The translations under genes were made by a program, and so were the position numbers. A stretch of DNA of 64,000 nucleotides from Streptomyces abikoensis (GTDB lineage: Bacteria; Actinomycetota; Actinomycetes; Streptomycetales; Streptomycetaceae): NCBI RefSeq assembly GCF_014648775.1, contig NZ_BMRT01000009.1, positions 1 through 64,000 of the forward strand, written 5' to 3'. Positions 1 through 8,033 of this stretch are shown piece by piece. The notes under the pieces were generated by a model. It was not told where the DNA came from. It made no database searches and worked only from the letters and a program-made list of their open reading frames with translations. Numbering within the stretch: the stretch's first letter is position 1; each line of letters begins with the position of its first letter.

Positions 1-750
1 CGAGGAGCCCATGAACGCCCAGCCGTCGCGGGACTTGAGCGTACGGAAGTTGGCGCGCATCAGGTCCGGGACGTCCTCGGTCAGCCACGTGCCCATCTTC
101 GGCTGACCGGGGATGTCACTGCCGTCCCAGTAGATGCCCTTGTCGTCCGGGCCGGGGTTCAGCACCGGCATGGCCAGCAGGAAGGGCTTGACCTTGCCCT
201 CCTTGTACCACTTGGCCATGTTCTCCTGGAAGTTGAAGCCCGCCCACCAGTAGTTGGTGCCGTAGCCGGGGCCGCCGGGCAGGGCGATCATCACGGGGAA
301 GCCGCTCTTCGCGTACTTGGGGTCGTCCGTGTACTCCTTGGGCGCCCAGACCCAGACCTTGCCCTTGAAGCCGGACTTCTTGCCGTCGAGCGTCACGAGG
401 CTGACGTGGGTGCCGTCGTCCAGGGTCCGCGCGTTCTTGAAGTCGGCGGCGGGCCCGGTCGGCATGAGCACCTTGGAGTCCACCGGCGCCGCGGAGGCGC
501 CGCCCCCGCCCTTTCCGTTCCCGCTCCCCTTCCCCTGCTCCGGCTGTTCGATCTTGCCGTAGCTGACGGGGTCGCCCTTGTCCGTGAAGGGGGGTATCTC
601 GTAGTGGACCATCACGGGCCAGGCGATCAGCCCGAGGACGACCACGCAGGCCACCACGACGGCCCACCGCTTGCCGCGCGAGGAACGGCGCCGCGGCGGT
701 GGCGGTACGGGGCTCGGGGGCGCGTGGATACCGGAAGGTGAATGCGTCAT
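1..750 (-). CDS. alpha/beta-hydrolase-fold esterase, membrane-anchored (3' end outside window)
   Basis: The frame is open from an ATG at 748-750 to the window edge, giving 250 codons without the C-terminus. A Pro/Arg/Ser-rich cytoplasmic N-terminus is followed by one hydrophobic segment at about residues 21-38, so the catalytic part is probably extracellular. The hydrolase core begins near residue 100. Visible are a putative oxyanion region (PVMIALPGGPGYGTNYWW) and, at the truncation point, GWAFMGSS, which looks like the start of a GxSxGG nucleophile elbow of the esterase D/antigen 85-like family (PF00756). Substrate cannot be told. The catalytic Asp and His lie outside the window. It stands alone on the minus strand downstream of a surface-protein gene. 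Confidence 0.8.
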   Translation of the reverse strand, partial: MTHSPSGIHAPPSPVPPPPRRRSSRGKRWAVVVACVVVLGLIAWPVMVHYEIPPFTDKGDPVSYGKIEQPEQGKGSGNGKGGGGASAAPVDSKVLMPTGPAADFKNARTLDDGTHVSLVTLDGKKSGFKGKVWVWAPKEYTDDPKYAKSGFPVMIALPGGPGYGTNYWWAGFNFQENMAKWYKEGKVKPFLLAMPVLNPGPDDKGIYWDGSDIPGQPKMGTWLTEDVPDLMRANFRTLKSRDGWAFMGSS

Positions 751-928
751 GGCGTCGCTCCGCTAGGGTCGGCTGCCCGACGAGCAGCACAGGGCACATG
801 GCGAATGGATGTGCCCTGTGGGATGCGGGCGGGGACCCCGGCGTTCCAGGCGCGGGCCGTGAGTTTTTGCACAGCCATTACGCGGGCATTACCGGGCGAT
901 CACGCAAACGCTCGTTTCCGCGCGAGCG

Positions 929-1897
929 TCAGCGCTGGGCGGCACCGCGTCGCCGCGAGGCGACGACCAGCCCCGCGCCCGCACCGAGGACGACGACGGT
1001 GCCGCCGACGATCCACGGGGTGGCGGAACCGGCGCCGGTGAAGGCGAGTTCGGAGCCGCCGCCGTTGGCGGAGGCCCCGGAGCCCTGGGCCGACGCGGAA
1101 GCGGAGGCGGAGGCGGACGGCTTCGCCGTGGCACCGGCAGCATCGCCCTGCTTGGGCTGCCCGGCCCTGCCGGCCGGCTTCGCCTGGCCGGCGGAGGCAG
1201 AGGCGGAGGCCGAGGGCTTGGCGCCCTTGTCGTCCTTGCCGCCGTCCTTCTTGCCGCCGTCCTTGCCCTTGTCCGCTTCCCCGGCCGCCTTGTCCTTCTT
1301 GGCGGCCTCGTACTGGCCCACCTCGAGGAAGTGGTTGAGGGCCTCGTCCGTGTCGGCGCTCAACGCGTCGTAGGCAGCCTTGTGCACGGCAGGGCCACCG
1401 GCGCCACCGACCTGCGTGACCTTGATCCGGAGGTCCGTCTTACGGGCGAAGGGCAGCTCCTCCTCAAGGAAGCGCTTGATGGCCTCGGGGGTGCCCTTCT
1501 GCAGGGCGGCCTTGCCGTATTCCTTCACCGTGGGGCCACCGGAGTTGATGATCTGGGAGACCCGCACCTCGTCGTCGGTCAGCCGCTCCTGGTACTGCCC
1601 GACCTCCAGGAACCGCGCGCGATCCTCGGGCGTACCGTCGAGCGCCTTCTGCGCGCCCTCGCGGACACCGACGCCGGAGCTCTTGTCGCCGAGGATCTTG
1701 AAGATGGCGATCCGGTTCTTCTCGTCCCGCTCGTCCGCCTCCCGCGAACCCCCGCCGGGCTTCGCGTCACCGGCCTTCTCCACCACCGCAACAGCGGCGG
1801 GCTGCCCACCACCGGCGGCCACCGCCGGCGAGGAGAACAGCACGGCCGGGGCGATAGCCACGGCCGCGACGAGGACCGACGCGCGAACCGACTTCAT
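929..1897 (-). CDS. ALF-repeat surface protein with LAXTG cell-wall sorting signal
   Basis: This 322-aa protein has a signal peptide (residues 1-28, ending AVAA). A repeat region (about 60-215) has units built around PEDRARFLEVGQYQ, PEAIKRFLEEELPFA and DEALNHFLEVGQYEAAK; this is the ALF repeat known from Streptomyces exported proteins. A Lys/Ala/Ser-rich spacer (215-280) follows. The C-terminus carries LAFTG, a hydrophobic helix and RRR, which is the sorting signal read by class E sortases. It is therefore probably attached to peptidoglycan of aerial or vegetative hyphae. The ATG at 1895-1897 is the natural start. No sortase gene lies nearby. Repeat function is unknown. Confidence 0.85.
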   Translation of the reverse strand: MKSVRASVLVAAVAIAPAVLFSSPAVAAGGGQPAAVAVVEKAGDAKPGGGSREADERDEKNRIAIFKILGDKSSGVGVREGAQKALDGTPEDRARFLEVGQYQERLTDDEVRVSQIINSGGPTVKEYGKAALQKGTPEAIKRFLEEELPFARKTDLRIKVTQVGGAGGPAVHKAAYDALSADTDEALNHFLEVGQYEAAKKDKAAGEADKGKDGGKKDGGKDDKGAKPSASASASAGQAKPAGRAGQPKQGDAAGATAKPSASASASASAQGSGASANGGGSELAFTGAGSATPWIVGGTVVVLGAGAGLVVASRRRGAAQR

Positions 1898-2015
1898 GTA
1901 CGCACCTGCTTGTCATAAGAAACGGATAAATCTCCCGTCATGCTACGTCTGTTGATCAAGCCCGACTCAGCCACCCTGCTCACCGTCGGTGCACGCCCGC
2001 CCACAGCCTCCAAAA

Positions 2016-2057
2016 CACGGAAGGGGCGCCCGGATTCCTCCGGGCGCCCCTTCCGTG
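2016..2057 (-). terminator. Rho-independent terminator of tRNA-Ser
   Basis: A perfect 19-bp inverted repeat (2016-2034 and 2039-2057) has a 4-base loop and is followed on the minus strand by TTTT (2012-2015). It sits 20 bases beyond the tRNA 3' end and is the strongest intrinsic terminator in the window. Confidence 0.9.
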
Positions 2058-2077
2058 CTGCGTCAAGGCAGCGCTGG

Positions 2078-2164
2078 CGGAGACTGTGGGATTTGAACCC
2101 ACGGTGACATCGCTGCCACGACGGTTTTCAAGACCGTTCCCTTAGGCCGCTCGGGCAAGTCTCC
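2078..2164 (-). tRNA. tRNA-Ser (anticodon UGA)
   Basis: An 87-base class II tRNA. The acceptor stem pairs GGAGACT (2158-2164 complement) with AGTCTCC, with discriminator G at 2078. The anticodon arm ACGGT-CTTGAAA-ACCGT gives anticodon UGA, reading UCA serine codons. A long variable arm typical of tRNA-Ser and the T arm GTGGG-TTCAAAT-CCCAC are present. CCA is not encoded. Confidence 0.97.
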
Positions 2165-2266
2165 ACGCGTCGCCCACCGGGAGCGACGCGTGGACAGCCT
2201 ACCGGGTACGCGGATTGGGAGTGGAGGCCCGGCCACCACTGGATGGTCATGGGACCGGCCGGTGGT

Positions 2267-2446
2267 CTAGGGGAAGAGCATGATCCCGAAGGCCAGCACC
2301 ACGAGGACGGCGATGACGATGACGACGCCGATCCGCATGGGGTGGTGTGCCAGCGCGGCGTTTCCCGGTCTGCCTCCGCGCGGCCGGTCCTCCGGCAGTT
2401 GTGGGTTCTCCGGCCTGTCGTGTGTGTAGAAGTCGCCACCGGCCAT
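2267..2446 (-). CDS. small single-pass membrane protein (59 aa)
   Basis: An ATG at 2444-2446 is preceded by a strong ribosome site (AGGAGGTGC at 2451-2459). The 59-aa product has a polar N-terminus (MAGGDFYTHDRPENPQ), a Pro/Arg/Gly-rich stretch, a possible membrane-proximal HHPMR, and one transmembrane helix at about residues 39-57 ending two residues before the stop. I do not recognise a named family. It lies 125 bases downstream of the HtrA-like protease gene on the same strand; an AT-rich CATAAT sequence in that gap could be its own -10 element. A link with envelope proteolysis is only an inference from position. Confidence 0.7.
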   Translation of the reverse strand: MAGGDFYTHDRPENPQLPEDRPRGGRPGNAALAHHPMRIGVVIVIAVLVVLAFGIMLFP

Positions 2447-2571
2447 GAGCGCACCTCCTGGTGGAGGTCGGCGAGCCCTCCCCGGGCAGGGGAGAGCTCT
2501 GGATGGGTGCTATGTGGCCATTATGCGACTTTTGTCCGGAAAGCGAGAGGCCGGAGGCGGGCCGGCGGGCG

Positions 2572-4188
2572 TCAGCCCACCTTGTCGCCGCGGCGCTCGC
2601 CCAGCGTGATCTCCGTCGTCGCCTGCTTGCCGTCGCGGACGTAGGTGACGGTGACCTTGTCACCCGGCTTGTGGGTCCAGATCTCGCTGATGAGGGTGGG
2701 GCCGCTGTCGATCGTGGTGTCGTCGAGCTTGGTGATCACATCGCCCGGCTTCAGGCCGGCCTTGTCCGCCGGGCCGCCGGGGGTGACGGACGGGCTGCTG
2801 CCGTCGCCGCCCGAGGCGATGCGGGCGCCGTTGACGTTGTCCTTCATGTTGACCGTCGCCGAGATGACCGGGTAGATCGGCGTGTGGTCCTTCATCAGCT
2901 GCTGGGCGACGTTCTTCGCCTGGTTGATCGGGATGGCGAAGCCCAGGCCGATGCTGCCGGACTGGCCCTGGCCGCCGCCGAATCCGCCGCCGCCGTTGCC
3001 CGCCGACTGGATGGCGGAGTTGATGCCGATGACCGCGCCCTGGGCGTTGAGCAGCGGGCCGCCGGAGTTGCCCGGGTTGATCGACGCGTCCGTCTGCAGG
3101 GCGCTCATGTACGAGGCCTGGCCGCCGCTGCCGCCGTCGCTGGAGGCGACCGGGCGCTTCTTGGCGCTGACGATGCCGGTCGTGACCGTGCCGGACAGCC
3201 CGAACGGCGCGCCGATGGCGACCGTCGCGTCGCCCACCGCCGCCTTGTCGGAGTCGCCGAGCGGAAGCGGGGTGAGCTTGGCGCCGGAAGGGTTCTTCAG
3301 CTTGATGACCGCTACGTCGTAGCCCTGGGCGCGGCCCAGCACCTCCGCGTCGTAGTTCTTGCCGTCGGAGAACGTCACCGAGAGCTTGCCGCTGTCGGCG
3401 GCCGAGGCGACCACGTGGTTGTTGGTGAGGATGTGGCCCTGGGTGTCGTAGACGAAGCCCGTGCCCGTACCGCCCTCACCGTTGCTGCTCTGCGCCTCGA
3501 TGGTCACGACGCTGGGCAGCGCCTTGCTCGCGATGTCCGCGACCGAACCCGGCGTACGGCTCTCGATCTTCGGGTCGCCGGAGGCGGAGACCGTCGTGGA
3601 GCTGTCGTCGCTCCCCTTGGCCGCCCAGAAGCCGATGCCGCCGCCGACACCGCCCGCGACGAGGGCCGCGGCGAGCACGGCCGCCACCAGGCCGCCCGAC
3701 CGGCCGCGCCGCGGCGGCGGGGTCGGGGCGCCCCAGGGCGCGGCCGCCGCGCCGTACGGCGGGGGCGCCGCCGCGCCGCCGTACCACTGGCCGGCGTCCG
3801 GAGTGCCGGGCATGGGGACGCCGGTCGCGTTGGTGGCGTTGTACGCGGGCTGCGGCGGGCCGGCCGGGAACTGCGCCGTCGGGGCCTCGGCCGGAGGTGT
3901 GGTCGGGGGCGTGGTCGAGGGCGTCTGCTGGCCGTACTCGGGCCCGGTGGCGGGATCCACTGCGGAAGCGGCAGACGCGGCGGAAGCGGCGGGCTCGGCG
4001 GGGGTGGAGGTCGTGGCGGGAGCAGAGGACGCGGCGGGCGCCGGTGCCTCCTTCTCCAACGCCACAGGAGGCAGCTGCGCCGTCCGCTCCCCCGCCGACG
4101 CCGGAGCGTCGGCCGGCGGTGAGGTCGGAGACTCCGGCCGCGGCTCCGCCGCGGACGGAACGGAGGCGCCCTCGTTCTCGGTGCTCAC
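2572..4188 (-). CDS. HtrA/DegP-like trypsin-fold serine protease with PDZ domain
   Basis: The GTG start at 4186-4188 follows GAGGAGACAAC, giving 538 aa; a longer reading from 4230 lacks such a site. The order is: a cytoplasmic Pro/Ala-rich region (1-160), a membrane helix (about 165-190), a chymotrypsin-fold protease with His258 (LTNNHVV), Asp291 (YDVAVIKL) and Ser375 (GNSGGPL), and one PDZ domain near the C-terminus (PADKAGLKPGDVITKLDD). The catalytic triad is complete. A Gly/Gln-rich insert (GGGGFGGGQGQSG) follows the active-site Ser region. HtrA proteases degrade or refold damaged extracytoplasmic proteins, and many actinobacterial members are membrane-tethered in this way. Confidence 0.93.
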   Translation of the reverse strand: MSTENEGASVPSAAEPRPESPTSPPADAPASAGERTAQLPPVALEKEAPAPAASSAPATTSTPAEPAASAASAASAVDPATGPEYGQQTPSTTPPTTPPAEAPTAQFPAGPPQPAYNATNATGVPMPGTPDAGQWYGGAAAPPPYGAAAAPWGAPTPPPRRGRSGGLVAAVLAAALVAGGVGGGIGFWAAKGSDDSSTTVSASGDPKIESRTPGSVADIASKALPSVVTIEAQSSNGEGGTGTGFVYDTQGHILTNNHVVASAADSGKLSVTFSDGKNYDAEVLGRAQGYDVAVIKLKNPSGAKLTPLPLGDSDKAAVGDATVAIGAPFGLSGTVTTGIVSAKKRPVASSDGGSGGQASYMSALQTDASINPGNSGGPLLNAQGAVIGINSAIQSAGNGGGGFGGGQGQSGSIGLGFAIPINQAKNVAQQLMKDHTPIYPVISATVNMKDNVNGARIASGGDGSSPSVTPGGPADKAGLKPGDVITKLDDTTIDSGPTLISEIWTHKPGDKVTVTYVRDGKQATTEITLGERRGDKVG

Positions 4189-4364
4189 TGTTGTCTCCTC
4201 TGTCCAATGCTCATGCCCGGCCACGATCACCAGGGTCCGCGTCCAGCCTTTCCCATGGCGCGTCAGGCCACCGTAAGCGGAGGCTGTGACCTCGGCCGCC
4301 GGTCCTTACTACCGACAAATCGTCCCCCATGCGCGATTGTGCCAGCCGGTGGCACCATAACGCG

Positions 4365-5210
4365 GTGACCCAAGAGCGCCACCTCCTCGACGTCGTCGCC
4401 CACCGCGGAGCCTCCGAGGACGCTCCGGAACACACTCTGGCCGCCTACCGCAAGGCGATCGAGGACGGGGCGGACGCCCTGGAGTGCGATGTGCGGCTGA
4501 CCGCCGACGGGCATCTCGTCTGCGTCCACGACCGCCGGGTCAACCGCACGTCCAACGGGCGGGGCGCGGTGTCCACCCTGGAGCTGGCCGACCTCGCGGC
4601 CCTGGACTTCGGCTCGTGGAAGGCCGCGGCGGGCGAGCCCGAGGCGCCGGACCGCGACACCGACCCCGACCCGGCGCGGGTGAGCGGCCTCGCCGCCGAC
4701 CGCGAGAGCACCTCCGTGCTCACCCTGGAGCGGCTGCTGGAGCTCGTCGCCGACTCCGGGCGCAGGGTCGAGCTGGCCATCGAGACCAAGCACCCCACCC
4801 GCTGGGCGGGCCAGGTCGAGGAGCGGCTGCTGGCCCTGCTGGACCGCTTCGGCCTGGCCCGGCCGTCGCCGGACGAGCCCTCGCCCGTACGGGTGATGAG
4901 CTTCTCGGCCCGGTCCCTGCACCGGGTGCGGGCCGCGGCGCCCGCGCTGCCCACCGTCTATCTGATGCAGTTCGTCAACCCCCGCTACCGCGACGGCCGG
5001 CTGCCCCGGGGCGTGGGGATCGCCGGGCCCAGCATCCGCATCGTCCGCAACAACCCCGACTACGTGACACGGCTGCGCCGCGCGGGCAACGCCGTGCACG
5101 TCTGGACGGTGAACGAGCCGGAGGACGTCGAGCTGTGCGTCCGCCTCGGCGTGGACGCCATCATCACCAACCGGCCCAAGGCCGTCCTGGCCCAGCTCGG
5201 CCGGAAGTAG
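4365..5210 (+). CDS. glycerophosphodiester phosphodiesterase
   Basis: About 281 aa from GTG at 4365; another possible start at 4329 adds 12 residues without a better ribosome site. The protein opens with the family signature VAHRGASEDAPEHTLAAY, carrying the catalytic His and a metal-binding Glu, followed by ECDVRLTADG and VCVHD for metal and phosphate binding. The C-terminus has the usual VWTVNEPEDVELCVRLGVDAIITNRP. It hydrolyses glycerophosphodiesters to glycerol 3-phosphate and an alcohol. No signal peptide is seen, so it should be cytoplasmic. A short inserted segment at about residues 90-120 (acidic, PDRDTDPDPARVSG) is variable in the family. It is divergent from the HtrA gene. Confidence 0.92.
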   Translation: MTQERHLLDVVAHRGASEDAPEHTLAAYRKAIEDGADALECDVRLTADGHLVCVHDRRVNRTSNGRGAVSTLELADLAALDFGSWKAAAGEPEAPDRDTDPDPARVSGLAADRESTSVLTLERLLELVADSGRRVELAIETKHPTRWAGQVEERLLALLDRFGLARPSPDEPSPVRVMSFSARSLHRVRAAAPALPTVYLMQFVNPRYRDGRLPRGVGIAGPSIRIVRNNPDYVTRLRRAGNAVHVWTVNEPEDVELCVRLGVDAIITNRPKAVLAQLGRK

Positions 5211-5442
5211 CCGTAAGCGGCCGTATGGAACCGGACGCAGCCGGAAGCAGCCGCCGTCGAACGCGGGCCTTGATCGGCCGTTCGGCTGATCCGGAGGCTC
5301 CGGCGCCATTACAAGGAGTGCACCGGCGCGTTCGGTGCGTATGCGGCCGTCGTGAGTGCCCCACCGGGCGGAGGTTGGCCGGTTTCCGGTCCAGTCCATT
5401 GGGGCATCCATCCCCTGACGTGGGGCAAAGGAGGTCTCGGGG

Positions 5443-6027
5443 GTGGCGTTGGTGGTGGCACAGGAGGTGCCCACGTCGTCGATCATGGCCGTACCCCATG
5501 GTCCTGCCGGTGTGGGCGAGGCGAGACACCGGATGCGCAAGGAGTTGCGCGCCGGCGGGGTACCGGATTCGGTCATCGACGACGCGGTACTGATCCTTTC
5601 CGAGCTGCTCAGCAACGCGTACCGCCACGGGCGCCCGCTGAGCCGTGACAGCCGCGACGGCCGCGGCAAGGGCGAGCGGGGCGCGGACGACCCCGGTCTC
5701 GTCAGGGCCGCCTGGCGGATGGACGGGCGCGGCAGGCTCACGGTCGAGGTGACCGACGGCGGCGGGCCCACCCGCCCCTTTCCGGCCACTCCCTCGGTCA
5801 CCGCGCGCGGCGGCCGCGGACTGAACATCATCAACGCGCTCTCCCAGGACTGGGGCGTCCGCGATGCCACGGGCGAGGTGACGGTCTGGGCGGCGCTCTC
5901 CGCGCGCGCCGGTTTCGCTACGCGCGTCGATCCCGGCCCGGCCGCCACCCTGGGTTTCCCCGGCCTCACCGAGTTCGGGGATCTGACCGGTCTGTCTGAT
6001 CTATCCGACCTGTCCGATCTGACGTAG
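5443..6027 (+). CDS. HATPase-domain protein (anti-sigma/RsbW-like serine kinase family)
   Basis: A 194-aa protein from GTG 5443, placed 7 bases after AAAGGAGGT. The HATPase fold is recognisable from the N box (ELLSNAYRHG), the G1 box (TDGGGPTRPF) and the G2 box (GRGLNIINAL). There is no histidine-kinase dimerisation domain, so this is one of the many Streptomyces stand-alone HATPase_c proteins resembling anti-sigma factors. Partner sigma or anti-anti-sigma genes are not adjacent. The last residues GLSDLSDLSDLT are encoded by 9-base tandem repeats directly before the stop. Between N and G1 boxes lies a basic insert (SRDSRDGRGKGERG). Confidence 0.85.
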   Translation: MALVVAQEVPTSSIMAVPHGPAGVGEARHRMRKELRAGGVPDSVIDDAVLILSELLSNAYRHGRPLSRDSRDGRGKGERGADDPGLVRAAWRMDGRGRLTVEVTDGGGPTRPFPATPSVTARGGRGLNIINALSQDWGVRDATGEVTVWAALSARAGFATRVDPGPAATLGFPGLTEFGDLTGLSDLSDLSDLT

Positions 6028-6385
6028 CCACCCGGGCCGCCCGGCCCGCCCGCCCGCTCGCCGCCTCGACGCGCATGGACACGTACACATGTACGCACGC
6101 ATGTACGTACGCCGTCGGCGCCCGCCCCGCACCGAGCGCCCGTCCGATCCCCCCGTCGGCCCGCGCGGCGCGCCCCCGTACGCGCCCGCCCGCGCGACCT
6201 CTCCCGCGTGCCCGGCCGTGCCGTCACAGCCGGGCGCTAGGCTCGCGCCCGCAGGCAAACGGCCTGCCTCGGAAATCGAGAAATCGACCAGCGCCGGGCC
6301 CGCGCCACGCACCACCGCCGGACGGACGGACGGATTGACAGGCACGGACGGGCACGGACGCATTCGATCGGGAGACACGCACACC
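6028..6385. other. intergenic region with a purine-pyrimidine alternating tract
   Basis: No gene is supported in these 358 bases. A 34-base perfectly alternating purine-pyrimidine stretch lies at 6079-6112, containing CGTACACATGTACG, itself an inverted repeat. The remainder is extremely GC-rich and the last 40 bases supply the leader of the DUF5926 gene (GGGAGA at 6370-6375). Confidence 0.6.
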
Positions 6386-7354
6386 ATGGCCAAGAAGCGC
6401 CGCCCCCAGACCAAGGCCGCCCAGCCGCACGCCGGTGACGTGGTGGTCCCCGTCGTCGGCGCCCGTGAGCCCTGCCCCTGCGGCTCGGGCCGCCGCTACA
6501 AGGCCTGCCACGGCCGTGCCGCCACCCAGGCCGCCGTCGAGCTGGTGCGGCGCCCCTTCGAGGGGCTGCCCGGCGAGGCCGACTGGGTCGCGCTGCGCGA
6601 GCTGGTGCCCGCCGCGACGGTGGAGCTGAAGCTCAAGGACGGGCTGCCGGAGGGCGTGCCGTCGGTGACCCTGGCGACGGTGCTGCCGATGGCCTGGCCC
6701 GCCCTGCGCCGCGACAACGGCGCCGTGCTGCTGGGGCTGCAGAACGACACCGCGACCGGTGACCTCAGCCGCGACCTGGCCGACACCCTGCTGCGCGCCC
6801 TGAAGGCCGAGCCCGGCACCCCGGTCGCCGCCGAGCGGGGCGGCGCCGAGGGGCCGCGCCTCCAGGACCTGCTGGACCCGGCCGCCCCCTTCGAGCCCGT
6901 CGTCCACACGGGCTTCGAGTTCTGGGTGGAGAACGCGGAGGGCGCCACCGGTGAGGTCGCCGCGTCGCTGGAGCGGGCCAACGCCGCCGCGATCCCGACC
7001 GTCCGGCTCTCCGGCGTCGGCTCCGCCTACTGGTGCGAGACGCCGGAGAAGAACCACCTGCGCTGGGTGATGACCGAGCCGGAGGAGCGGCTGCTGGACG
7101 CCCTCGCGCGGCTGCACGCGGCCGGCACGAGCTCCCTCGGCGAGGGCACCCGCCTCGTCGGCTCGTTCCGCGCGCACGGGCTGACCGTGCCGGTGTGGGA
7201 CCTGCCGTCCGCGATGCGCGCGGAGGACGTGCAGAAGCCGGCGGAGGCCTTCGCGGAGCGGCTGGGGACGGCGCTGACGGACGAGACCCCGCTGACCCCC
7301 GAGGAGCGCCGCGCCCGCAGCGGCCTCACGAGCCGTCAGGTCACCCTGAACTGA
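6386..7354 (+). CDS. DUF5926 family protein with N-terminal SEC-C zinc motif
   Basis: A 322-aa protein from ATG 6386, after GGGAGA. It begins with basic MAKKRRPQTKAAQPH followed by EPCPCGSGRRYKACHGR, a SEC-C type zinc-binding motif with three Cys and one His. The rest is the DUF5926 region conserved across Streptomyces: soluble, acidic, with the motif GVGSAYWCETPEKNHLRWV around residue 210. Function is unknown; SEC-C motifs in SecA mediate contact with SecB or ribosomes, but nothing here shows such a role. The gene stands alone. Confidence 0.9.
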   Translation: MAKKRRPQTKAAQPHAGDVVVPVVGAREPCPCGSGRRYKACHGRAATQAAVELVRRPFEGLPGEADWVALRELVPAATVELKLKDGLPEGVPSVTLATVLPMAWPALRRDNGAVLLGLQNDTATGDLSRDLADTLLRALKAEPGTPVAAERGGAEGPRLQDLLDPAAPFEPVVHTGFEFWVENAEGATGEVAASLERANAAAIPTVRLSGVGSAYWCETPEKNHLRWVMTEPEERLLDALARLHAAGTSSLGEGTRLVGSFRAHGLTVPVWDLPSAMRAEDVQKPAEAFAERLGTALTDETPLTPEERRARSGLTSRQVTLN

Positions 7355-8033
7355 CGCCGCCTGGGACGGTCGGCCGGGTGGAACCGTCGGCGGAACGGTC
7401 GACGGGCGGCCGGTGGAACGGCACACCGATGACGATCACGCGGACTCCCGTGATCGCCATTCGGCCACGCCCCGCCGTCCGCCCCGCCACCCACCCGGAA
7501 TCAGCCGCACCGTCGAACAGGGCCGGATGGGGCACTTCCGGCGCCCCGGAACGGTAAACGACCGGTCAAGCCGCGTGACTCCTGTCACAACTCCCGCTGT
7601 CAGACCGGAAATCGGCGTCCGGAAATCCACGATCGAATTTGCGAACCGCAGATCTCTTGTTACCGTTCTAGGAGCCCGGTCGCTGGTGCATCCCCCGTCG
7701 CCAGCGACCGGGCGTTTCCATGCCCGGACGCGGAACGGGCGCCGAACCGGCGCCGAACGATCGCCGACCGGACGGCCACCGGGCCCCGTCGATGTCGAAC
7801 GGACACCCATCAGGCTCCGTCCGCCGCCTCCCGGCACCTCTCCGGCGCCCGCCACCTCGGCCCGCGCCCGCTCCCGGCCCCTGAACAGCGGCCCGCCCCA
7901 CCTCGGACGCCACCGCGTACGCCCTGGGCGCGGCGATGCGCGTACGGGCTCACAGCCCGCCCAGGGGGCGCCCACAGCGGACTCCCGCCACCCCGCGGGG
8001 TGAACGCCCCGTAGCCCCCGGCGCGAGCCCGGA
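7355..8033. other. 679-base intergenic region with one strong hairpin
   Basis: Open frames exist on both strands but are Arg/Pro-rich products of GC bias and have no convincing ribosome sites. The segment 7560-7675 is clearly richer in A/T than its surroundings and contains TTGCGA (7639-7644), then a 16-base spacer and TACCGT (7661-7666), a possible vegetative-type promoter. It leads straight into the hairpin at 7674-7713. The rest, to the 3' end of the secreted-protein gene, shows nothing I can name. Confidence 0.5.
7674..7713 (+). ncRNA. candidate small RNA or leader hairpin with C-rich loop
   Basis: A perfect 13-bp stem (GCCCGGTCGCTGG at 7674-7686, CCAGCGACCGGGC at 7701-7713) encloses the 14-base loop TGCATCCCCCGTCG, and is followed by GTTTCC. 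A plausible promoter ends about 7 bases upstream, so a transcript would begin just before the stem. The C-run in the loop recalls the actinobacterial 6C RNA class, but that class has two such hairpins and only one is seen here, so I do not assign it. No convincing downstream reading frame exists, which favours a small RNA over an mRNA leader. Confidence 0.35.

Noticed and set aside
2461..4122. Long plus-strand open frame opposite the HtrA-like gene
   Set aside because: Arg/Gly/Ala-rich product typical of antisense frames in high-GC DNA, and it conflicts with an intact protease.
7413..8003. Open plus-strand frame of 196 codons in the gap after DUF5926
   Set aside because: No ribosome site, Pro/Arg-rich, and it would run through the strong hairpin.
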